In this document: piece after piece, positions 14,401 to 18,573 of the stretch
Layout of the letters: every line of letters starts with the position of its first letter
Position numbering within the stretch: the stretch's first letter is position 1
NCBI GenBank assembly: GCA_023416195.1
Contig: JAEZID010000558.1
Span: 1-18,573, forward strand
Origin: Pseudomonadota bacterium
GTDB lineage: Bacteria; Pseudomonadota; Alphaproteobacteria; Azospirillales; Azospirillaceae
DNA: 18,573 nucleotides
Direction of reading: 5' to 3'
Position numbers and translations under genes: made by a program
Notes under the pieces: generated by a model
Told to the model about the DNA's origin: nothing
The model's database searches: none
The model's input: only the letters and a program-made list of their open reading frames with translations

Positions 14401-16950
14401 TCCGGCGATTCCAGCTACGTCGCGACGCTGGAGCAGGACACCGAGGGGAGGCTGACGGCCAGGACCGGACCGTCCACCGGCACCACCGCCTATCTTTACG
14501 ACGGCTGCGGGCGAACCCGTTTCGTTCAGCCGCCGTTGGACAGCGGGGAGCTGGGCTACCAATACACCAAGTATGACGCGCTGGGCCGCCCGGTGGAGGA
14601 GGGCATCATCCCCGACGCCTGGGACGTTGCGACCCTCGCCCCCCTGGCGTTGGAAACCGGCTGGCCGACCCAGGACGTGGCGCGCACCGTCACCCGGAGT
14701 TACAGCTACGACGGCACGGGCGCCGATCCGACGCAGATCGGCCGCACCGTGTCGGTGACCACCACCAATCCGCCCCCGGCCGCGCTCAGCTCCGCCGTCG
14801 CCGTGACGACGACCGAGACCTTCACGTACGACGCCCTGGGGCGGTTGACCTCGGTCGCCCAGACGCTGTCCGGGGCGGTGGGCCAGAGCGGCGCCATCGG
14901 CTACGGCTACAACGTGCTGAACGAGCCGGTGCAGATCGTCTATCCGGAAGGATCGCCTTTGCCGCAAGTGCTCTACGCCTACGACGATCTCGGTCGGGTG
15001 GTGGGCATCGGCTCCTCCACGGCGACCCCCACGGACATCGCCGCCTACACCTACACGATCAACGGCGAGATCGAGACCGAGGTTCGCAACGAAGGCACGC
15101 TGACCGGCACCTACCAGTACACCTCCCCGGGCTGGTTGCAAACCTACACGGCCACCGTATCGACGGACGACTCCGCCTGCCTGACCATCGCATACGATTA
15201 CAGGGGCGACGCGTCGGTGTCGCAGCGGACGGTCACCACCGCCTTTTCCGATACGCCGGCGGTGACGACGACCAACTACACCTATGACCCGCGCCGACAG
15301 CTCACGGCGGCCGTGGCGACCGGCGGGGGCGGCAACGAGTCGGTCGGGAGCTACGACCCGAACGGCAATATCTGGTCGGTCGCCGACGACGGTGGCACGA
15401 CCTCGTTCACCCACCAGTCCGGCTCGGACCGGCTCAGCACGGTCACCCCGCCGGACGGCGATGCGCTGGCCTGCACCTATGACGCGCGCGGGAATCTGCT
15501 GGCGCTCGGCGGCGAGCGGGTGCTGGGCATGGACTTCGGCCTGGGCTTCACCGCCAGCGCGGTGACCGGCAGCACGGCGGTGCGGTTCGCCTATGGCGGC
15601 GCGAATCAGCGGGTGCTCAAGCAGGTGGGCACCGGCACACCCACCAACCTCGTCTATTTTGCCGGCCAAAGCCGAATCCCGCTGGCCACGGTCCAGGACG
15701 GGACCTGGACCGCCTTCGTCGTCGGTCCGACCGGGCTGGTGGCTGCGGTGTCGGACCAGATTTACTACCCGCTGGTGGACAGCAGCCGCACCGTTCTCGC
15801 GGTGCTCGATCAGAAGAACGCCCTGAAGACGCAGTATGCCTACCTGCCTTTCGGCAAGCCTTTCGCCGGAGCGGGAGCGACCAGCGATCCCATCGGCAAC
15901 CGCTTCATGGGACAGGCCTACGACGCGGAAATCGGCCTCTACGACTTCCGCGCCCGCCTTTACGATCCGGTGCTGCGCCGTTTCTGCGGGCCGGACCCGG
16001 CGGGACAGTATGCCAGCCCGTATCTGTTCGTCGGCAACGACCCGATGTCGATGATCGATCCCAGCGGCACCGTTTCGGTGTGGGCGCAGATCGGCATCAC
16101 CTTTGCGCTGATCGGCGTGACGGTGGCCGGTTTCCTGCTGACACCGGTGACCGGCGGCGCGTCGGACGGGGTTGCCGGCATGACCGACGCCGCCCTGTCC
16201 GGCGCCGGACGGGCGGAAATCGAGCTGACCACGATGGGCGGCAGTGACGCCGCCGTAGCGGACAGCAGCGAGAGCCTGGTAGCCGGGCAGGTGGGAAAGA
16301 GCGTCAGCAGCAGCACCGTCCTGCGGACGGCGCTTGCCTCGGCTCTCCAAGGGGTCGGGGAGAACGGTCTGATGTACGAGGGAAAGACCGTCTTCGGCCA
16401 TGGGGAGTTCGACTTCAGGCAGTTGGGATTCTCGATGCTGAACGGGGCCGTCACGGGGGCGTTGACCGGCGGGGCGGGGGCCTTCATCCCGGACCTGTCG
16501 GCCAACAGCGTGATCAGCGGCATGTTGACGCGCGCGGCGATCCGCGGGGGGTTGGGTGGCATCGGCGACAGCCTCGGCACCGTGCTGACCGATCGCGAGA
16601 ATGGCCAGAGAATAACGTTCCAGGGCCTTGCCGCCTCTTTCGGGATCGGCTTCGGCCTTGGGGCGACCTCGCAGTTCGGAAAGGATATTTGGACCCGCTG
16701 TGGCCCGGACGCCGCCATGGCGGCGGTTCGGCGTGTGGCGCGGTCGAGCGATCCGGCGATCAACCGGAGCCGGCAGGCTTGGGTTACAAACAGCGCCCGC
16801 AAGGCCATCACACTGATGGGCAAGGCCAAGGGGGCGGCGAAGTCGGACACGGCCCTCACCGTTTATGCGGTCAGCGGCGCGACGCTGATCATGACTTGGG
16901 TCGGCTACGGCGCCGAACACAACTGGGGATCGGGGCCAAGTTCGAGCTGA
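8440..16950 (+). CDS. Giant RHS/YD-repeat protein, fused TcB-TcC-like or polymorphic toxin
   Basis: The predicted protein has 2836 residues. Residues 28-90 (NLFRGDVNLTVPLL, then LLYQSNVN, then GLGWTLD) resemble the SpvB/TcB N-terminus. About 513-990 is propeller-like, with repeated FGPDYAVV/YGPDYAVA blocks. Two apparent beta-sandwich inserts lie at about 1362-1508 and 1589-1747. YD repeats follow to about 2450, for example YDALGRPVEEG at 2045 and TYDALGRLTSV at 2129. The RHS-associated core has RFMGQAYDAEIGLYDFRARL and YDPVLRRFCG, then DPAG (2519-2522), 17 residues and DPSG (2540-2543). In RHS proteins the core is a hollow shell, and the toxin domain is cleaved after this motif. Residues 2544-2836 form the unrecognised C-terminal domain. 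There is no signal peptide, PAAR domain or other known delivery module. ATG 8440 is the first possible start after the upstream gene, with a weak ribosome-binding site. The stop abuts an IS remnant, so the natural C-terminus may be lost. Confidence 0.93.
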   Translation: MTSSDQIPAIQTFQFNSNAAGSAASSVNLFRGDVNLTVPLLVMPGRGNTPDLTVRVSLLYQSNVNLDANTWNLDAPTGTVGLGWTLDTSVIVLTDQGAPTPGAWSYAYSSGGATTPLIREPTAPFLFSLPGDLTSSLTDGQPVPAAVVSAFADFGLPLDSGALLTAPTGGGAWTVTDRSNQRLFQLQPNSAQGTLDAYEGGESFQLENYRFWRILYYPIFERWLIVDVSGAMHSYGGLGTPSDGYQTSTGNSIEWGVRWIDSNGVALWSGASSQTAQQMQYARAWHLATVSNLWGDAVRYGYNEWPRLDGLIPKAEQLVGGDGGLPYTKACYLTSVTDVFGRKAGFVYAEKIWDDSAPGAPREYADPHKAKPDNSANAYQDCYETEYLSSIAVTDRGGAAMFSITLTYAPRPEAPGPESAVANVTANTGTLLGDTCKRFLTGISMVNADGDSLPGHGFSYYLDASAPGASPGALQSVTDPAGAVTTYRYTSQRIPSCDRTQLVNPPAGESWSNATPRLWFGPDYAVVTWCQPTTGLLSLTVYSWFGNWQSWELPTGPELLSDADGLAIDSLNVIAEQNYVALCINDAASCKIFLFGRNVAQPSQWIPATIGSTVTGQNSPTLTDALLNAPTLFAGGTNFLIAAAQNWNADTTSYQRLTWRWTTQSWTQETFSAAAYSAIAAQNEYYTVLNLSTGVFDLCYLDPALTWCQAPNSLTLATPSDNTTIALASGLSLVAVSELISSNASLQTYTLQIVQWNAAYSLSLAYTSTFNDPEQAEGIPGPWAPVVIADDFVACAGNLVRFTGTGWVGNTNLTQAVSTAGISTSAQQFAYGPDYAVAVVTDTTGVASPVAFALGFDPNADCAAWDTQAASPTASLPLPAAAGSLASFPSGGATDYLTLGNLLYYRGTATDWTNVVSLATPTDLAALYQQATGNQDTDVLLSIALVNQGPDFLAFSVYDSTLNSTTAVAVVLCNGQVLGQPILFPGQALGPVIPGETGMNGTAPGGAGTFVTYPFGADSGNSDFTTATSFTLNRYAGDGVSGPLTHYTVTSVAVDDGLGDCIPTTHVPDLSTAACDPTGRVFKYYTVTSYPGSADAGSSPFGSVVNTFVNGVQSDVPYYTMLDGMPNTVTTQDASQTVLSMVAYGYHVATQRTIDAPDGQKTVFLNGGVVLQTQEQRVQDGVTAVTDTSYLPAGLSAPYTGQPVSVSKTAYGGAGTQETFVTTTSYAAEVDAVSRVLHILRPAVQTVGTWIPDGGGTVTTGIQATSIAHWPSPAGNGLVVPAPECDFVWTGGGETAFPFLTYQQGQAPAGWAAKHRVLGYTAQGKVRETADGNGVVHSILYGTDSVPVAQAVNASIMSGQWAYAGFEPYETALPGVTVVGGTVLSGDAAAGTASLRLPAGGEASLTLTVTPAATDGGPYLLGYWVKTPAGYTPGNGTGWTVTVTAGGTAQPPVTTAFPATNGVWRFATLPVPLPIPLPASIDPLTITAVAVNAGTQAVQLDEVHLAPLAAALRLTSYDPDFRLPIAESDGAGRRTRIFYDRFQRPVGKTDALEQPFHVIDRFLSRQGASSGTFLCSSPNAHIEIQPAGGGTWESFLTGSAWTSRWSAGTPSAWTLNPGALSYAPGQGDTLTWQGWPDPAPATAAFLVEMVPSGALNGSVGVTFGGGYTIAFAASGGYSFTDPTGGPVQDPLGTPATMARRWLLVMGQGVVLFFGDGQLLFSAQVSAAPDEPLALSTGPNALTLRNLAMLALPRVGVAFSDAAGRHRQMHQMFGVVGGTTSDAEVMAVIPDALSRTVATTKSAPASFGKDSGLPLLVYRPNFVQAPAFLAATASTGLMTGDVADYYKGQLDGSVPRSDDQGYPYTGTLFQGPLGRPLERGLPGLALAIANIDATTPAQRRTTQFAYSANAGSSSLPAGQYLQTTVTSPVKSQFSGLTDVVNRQVSTALLGKDAALAQTRGAVTYADAGGDAGPSLSMSLPNALTLGPQSGDSSYVATLEQDTEGRLTARTGPSTGTTAYLYDGCGRTRFVQPPLDSGELGYQYTKYDALGRPVEEGIIPDAWDVATLAPLALETGWPTQDVARTVTRSYSYDGTGADPTQIGRTVSVTTTNPPPAALSSAVAVTTTETFTYDALGRLTSVAQTLSGAVGQSGAIGYGYNVLNEPVQIVYPEGSPLPQVLYAYDDLGRVVGIGSSTATPTDIAAYTYTINGEIETEVRNEGTLTGTYQYTSPGWLQTYTATVSTDDSACLTIAYDYRGDASVSQRTVTTAFSDTPAVTTTNYTYDPRRQLTAAVATGGGGNESVGSYDPNGNIWSVADDGGTTSFTHQSGSDRLSTVTPPDGDALACTYDARGNLLALGGERVLGMDFGLGFTASAVTGSTAVRFAYGGANQRVLKQVGTGTPTNLVYFAGQSRIPLATVQDGTWTAFVVGPTGLVAAVSDQIYYPLVDSSRTVLAVLDQKNALKTQYAYLPFGKPFAGAGATSDPIGNRFMGQAYDAEIGLYDFRARLYDPVLRRFCGPDPAGQYASPYLFVGNDPMSMIDPSGTVSVWAQIGITFALIGVTVAGFLLTPVTGGASDGVAGMTDAALSGAGRAEIELTTMGGSDAAVADSSESLVAGQVGKSVSSSTVLRTALASALQGVGENGLMYEGKTVFGHGEFDFRQLGFSMLNGAVTGALTGGAGAFIPDLSANSVISGMLTRAAIRGGLGGIGDSLGTVLTDRENGQRITFQGLAASFGIGFGLGATSQFGKDIWTRCGPDAAMAAVRRVARSSDPAINRSRQAWVTNSARKAITLMGKAKGAAKSDTALTVYAVSGATLIMTWVGYGAEHNWGSGPSSS
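16069..16947 (+). other. Variable C-terminal domain of the RHS protein (toxin-domain candidate)
   Basis: This is the part after the DPSG motif, 293 residues. It begins with a strongly hydrophobic segment (WAQIGITFALIGVTVAGFLL, about residues 2548-2567). A Ser/Ala-rich spacer follows, then an Asp/Phe element (GHGEFDFRQLGFS), and then Gly/Ala-rich hydrophobic stretches (NGAVTGALTGGAGAF, LAASFGIGFGLGATS). A basic helix-like stretch with RRVARSSD and SRQAWVTNSARKA comes next, and a last hydrophobic stretch VYAVSGATLIMTWVGYG lies near the end. The length matches the hypervariable region of TccC-type proteins. I see no recognisable catalytic motif of ADP-ribosyltransferase, nuclease, deaminase or protease families. 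The glycine-rich hydrophobic parts could mean membrane insertion or translocation, which is inference. Confidence 0.55.
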
Positions 16951-17283
16951 GTTGGTCCCCGCTTCCCAGACAGCTGGATAAGGTTGGTCCGCCCGACAGA
17001 AAGGGCGGCCCCGATGACGGGGAATCGGAAGCGGTATTCAGCGGAGTTCAAGGCAAAGGTGGCGCTGGAGGCGATCCGGGGCGATCTGACCGTTTCGCAG
17101 CTTGTGGCCAGGCACGGTGTGCAACACACGCCGATCAACGCCTGAACGCGGCAGGCCGTTGAAGGGATGGCGGCGGTGTTTTCGGACAAGGTGGAGGTGG
17201 TCGAGGCGTCGCACGCCGCCGAGGTCGAGACGCTGCACGCCAAGATTGGCCAGTTCGTGGTGGAGCGCGATAGTTTGCCCCAA
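16948..17283 (+). mobile_element. Remnant of an IS3-family insertion sequence (left end plus orfA, truncated)
   Basis: The region carries the start of an IS3-type transposase orfA preceded by a non-coding left end with two GTTGGTCC copies (16951 and 16984) and a CCGCCC/GGGCGG hairpin (16989-17008). Recognisable transposase sequence stops near 17283, about 47 bases before the tRNA 3' end. No orfB follows, so the right part of the element is gone. The left boundary is set at the TGA of the RHS gene because IS3-family ends start with TG, often TGA. That exact boundary is inference. Confidence 0.7.
17014..17283 (+). pseudogene. IS3-family transposase orfA pseudogene (internal nonsense codon, truncated 3' end)
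   Basis: Translation from ATG 17014 gives MTGNRKRYSAEFKAKVALEA then IRGDLTVSQLVARHGVQ, the helix-turn-helix start of IS3-family OrfA, the DNA-binding half of the transposase. A TGA at 17143-17145 interrupts it after 43 codons, where related proteins have Trp in an N-x-W-K/T-RQAVEGM context. The same frame then continues with RQAVEGMAAVFSDK and a leucine-zipper-like helix to about VVERDSLP, so this is a point nonsense mutation and not a frameshift. After that the sequence no longer resembles the family, and the frame runs on into the antisense of the tRNA gene. The gene is dead and marks an old insertion at the end of the RHS locus. Confidence 0.85.
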
Positions 17284-17329
17284 AACCGCAAACCCGAACC
17301 GTTTCGCGCGGATAAACCCTTGAGATCAT

Positions 17330-17403
17330 TGGAGCGGGTGAAGGGAATCGAACCCTCGTCGTAAGCTTGGGAAGCTTCTGCTCTACCATTGAGCTACACC
17401 CGC
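17330..17403 (-). tRNA. tRNA-Gly (anticodon CCC)
   Basis: Read on the minus strand this is a complete 74-base tRNA with encoded CCA. The acceptor stem GCGGGTG pairs with CACCCGC, and the D arm is GCTC-AATGGTA-GAGC. The anticodon loop TTCCCAA gives anticodon CCC, decoding GGG. The T arm AGGGTTCGATTCCCT and discriminator T follow. It is highly similar to the bacterial glyU-type tRNA. The first anticodon-stem pair is G-A, a mismatch; the other four pair. The 3' end points to the RHS locus, and the IS remnant ends about 47 bases away. Confidence 0.95.
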
Positions 17404-17439
17404 GCCGCCCCCTGTTTATAGGCGACGCTCACGCCGCTT

Positions 17440-18066
17440 TCAAGCGGTGCAAGCACGCCACAGGCGGGATTCTGCAACAGCCTGCCCCGAGGAGGCCGCG
17501 GCGGAAGAGACGGTGGCCGAGAACAGGCCGGACAGCGGGGCCGCCGTGCCAACGACCGGCGCGTTCTCCACCTTGCCGATCATGCCCGCGGCTCCGGCCA
17601 GAGCGCCCGGCACCAGTTCCAGGCCCAGAAGGCGGTCGAGATCGACCGGACCCGGCATCTGCATGCCCAGCGTCAGCCGGCGCGTGAAGCCAAACCGCTC
17701 GTAATAAGGCGCGTCGCCGACCAGGATCACCGCCTTGTGCCCCAGGGCCGCCGCCTTGTTCAGGCTCATGCGGATCAGCTTGCTGCCGAGACCGCCACCC
17801 TGAAGCCGCTCCGACACCGCGATGGGGCCGAGCAGCAGCGCCTGCACCGTGCCGCCGACGGTCACCGGCCAGAAACGGATGGTGCCTTCCAGGATTTCGT
17901 TGCCAAGCTCGTCGTGCTCGATGGCAACGAGGCTCAGTTCCGGGATCGGGTCCACGCCCTCGCGCAGCTTGTAGGCGGTCTTCTTGAACCGATCCGGACC
18001 GAAGGACCGGTCGAGCAGGGCTTTGATCGCGGCGGCGTGCCGCGACTCTTCGAGAGAGATGATCAT
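17440..18066 (-). CDS. GNAT-family N-acetyltransferase
   Basis: This 208-residue cytosolic protein is a GNAT acetyltransferase, transferring acetyl from acetyl-CoA to an unidentified amine. The acetyl-CoA-binding motif A is clear: LGPIAVSERLQGGGLGSKLI, with Gln89-Gly-Gly-Gly-Leu-Gly94 in the Q/R-x-x-G-x-G/A position. It is followed by AVILVGDAPYYERFGF (112-127), as in YhbS-type members. The N-terminal IISLEESRHAAAIKALLDRS matches the first strand and helix of the fold. Residues from about 165 form an Ala/Ser-rich tail that is longer than the core fold needs and not recognisable. ATG 18066 has a good GGGAGGA ribosome-binding site nine bases upstream. It stands alone, in the same direction as the downstream tRNA-Gly gene and divergent from apaG. 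The substrate cannot be inferred. Confidence 0.88.
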   Translation of the reverse strand: MIISLEESRHAAAIKALLDRSFGPDRFKKTAYKLREGVDPIPELSLVAIEHDELGNEILEGTIRFWPVTVGGTVQALLLGPIAVSERLQGGGLGSKLIRMSLNKAAALGHKAVILVGDAPYYERFGFTRRLTLGMQMPGPVDLDRLLGLELVPGALAGAAGMIGKVENAPVVGTAAPLSGLFSATVSSAAASSGQAVAESRLWRACTA

Positions 18067-18490
18067 GGATGGGGTCCTCCCGGCGGGAAGAAGGTGCTTG
18101 AAGAGCGGATCGCGCCGCCGCCGGGGGAGCGTCGCCGGCTAGTGCCGGCGGATACCCAGGACGTCCGCACGCGACCCAAGGACGGCCGCACCCGCGCACA
18201 GCGGGGCGAAGCAGCGTCGTCGGATGCGAATTTCGTGCGAACGAGACATGGGCCAGGCTCATTGGCCGTTGCTGGGACATCGGCATATATCACCGCTGGG
18301 CAGGGGGTTCAAGAGACCGAAATGCGCCCCAGCCCACGCCGGCGCGCATCGCCGAGCAATCCGACCGGGGTGTGTCCCACGCGCATCGCCTCAACCTTGG
18401 GAGCACGACGCCGGGCGTACCCGCAATCCCCCCGCCTCCCTCTGGACAGCCGCTTCCCCGCACCCCTATTCTTTGCAGGGGAGTGCCGCC
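18067..18490. other. Intergenic region between the divergent acetyltransferase and apaG genes
   Basis: This 424-base stretch shows no supported gene; the frames here lack ribosome-binding sites and any family resemblance. It contains a perfect hairpin CGCCGGC-TAGT-GCCGGCG at 18133-18150, in what would be the untranslated leader of the acetyltransferase. It must also hold the promoters for both flanking genes. Confidence 0.5.
18443..18472 (+). promoter_or_regulatory. Candidate sigma-70-type promoter for apaG
   Basis: TGGACA (18443-18448) and TATTCT (18467-18472) are spaced by 18 bases and sit just before the AGGGGAG ribosome-binding site (18477-18483) of apaG. The match to TTGACA/TATAAT is partial and the implied leader is very short, so this is a weak prediction. 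Confidence 0.3.
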
Positions 18491-18573
18491 ATGTACACGA
18501 AAGTCACCCGCGCCATCCGCGTCACGGTCCAGCCGGTCTTTCTGGAAGAACAGTCGATGCCGGCCGAGAACCG
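18491..18573 (+). CDS. apaG: ApaG protein (N-terminal fragment, runs off the window)
   Basis: Only 27 codons are inside the window. They read MYTKVTRAIRVTVQPVFLEE and continue QSMPAENR. This is the typical start of ApaG (DUF525): a short N-terminus, then the pattern TRxIRVxVxPxFLEEQS. ApaG is a small cytosolic immunoglobulin-like domain protein linked by older genetics to divalent-cation resistance (corD); its biochemical role is not settled. The start at 18491 is supported by AGGGGAG seven bases upstream. The full family length is about 125-135 residues, so most of the gene lies outside. Confidence 0.9.
   Translation, partial: MYTKVTRAIRVTVQPVFLEEQSMPAEN

Noticed and set aside
10891..16920. 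Very long open frame (about 2009 codons) on the minus strand, antisense to the RHS gene
   Set aside because: The translation is Arg/Gly/His-rich with no recognisable family. Such frames arise in high-GC genes when the opposite frame avoids stops, while the plus-strand frame has clear YD repeats and the RHS core.
17434..17447. CCGCTT/AAGCGG inverted repeat at the acetyltransferase stop codon as a terminator
   Set aside because: The loop is only two bases, the stem includes the stop codon, and no T-run follows on the minus strand.
18063..18293. Minus-strand frame of 76 codons upstream of the acetyltransferase
   Set aside because: No ribosome-binding site or recognisable sequence. It overlaps the acetyltransferase start and is probably its leader.
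1..18573. CRISPR arrays, rRNA genes, origins
   Set aside because: No regularly spaced direct repeats, rRNA-like sequence or origin-type iterons were seen.

Overview
The window is GC-rich DNA (roughly 70% G+C in the genes I counted). The gene families and the sequence of the tRNA-Gly(CCC) gene fit an alphaproteobacterium, most likely of the Azospirillum/Rhodospirillales type. The genus is an inference; no rRNA or other diagnostic marker is present.

Layout. (1) 1-3479, minus strand: the end of a type VI secretion (T6SS) operon in the order tssL (DotU domain fused to OmpA), tssM (IcmF, unusually short) and tagF (only its first 42 codons are inside the window). The genes are tightly packed, and tssM and tagF overlap by ATGA. 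(2) 3615-6475, plus strand, divergent from tssL: a small STAS-domain anti-sigma-factor-antagonist-like protein, then an 807-residue PAS/PAS/GAF/PAS sensor histidine kinase. (3) 6476-7397: about 0.9 kb without a convincing gene. It starts with a cluster of perfect stem-loops and continues into a markedly AT-rich stretch that probably holds the promoter of the next genes. (4) 7398-16950, plus strand: a two-gene unit. A 329-residue protein built from three diverged copies of a beta-rich module is followed by a giant 2836-residue RHS/YD-repeat protein. The giant protein combines an SpvB/TcB-like N-terminus, a propeller-like region, two apparent beta-sandwich inserts, many YD repeats, an RHS-associated core with a DPxG-17-DPxG motif, and an unrecognised 293-residue C-terminal domain. 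This reads like a fused TcB-TcC-type toxin cocoon or polymorphic toxin. (5) 16948-17283: remnant of an IS3-family element with a nonsense-mutated orfA, abutting the stop codon of the RHS gene. (6) 17330-17403: tRNA-Gly(CCC), minus strand. (7) 17440-18066: a GNAT acetyltransferase, minus strand. (8) 18491-end: start of apaG, plus strand.

How it fits together. The T6SS genes and the divergent STAS/kinase pair look like core or stably held genes. The RHS unit between the stem-loop cluster and the tRNA 3' end has features of an accessory insertion: an AT-rich lead-in, a sharp composition step inside its first gene, an IS scar exactly at its 3' end, and a tRNA border. No PAAR domain, VgrG, signal peptide, TcA subunit or immunity gene is visible, so the delivery route of the RHS protein and its self-protection are open questions. 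The RHS gene with its partner is the most interesting system here.
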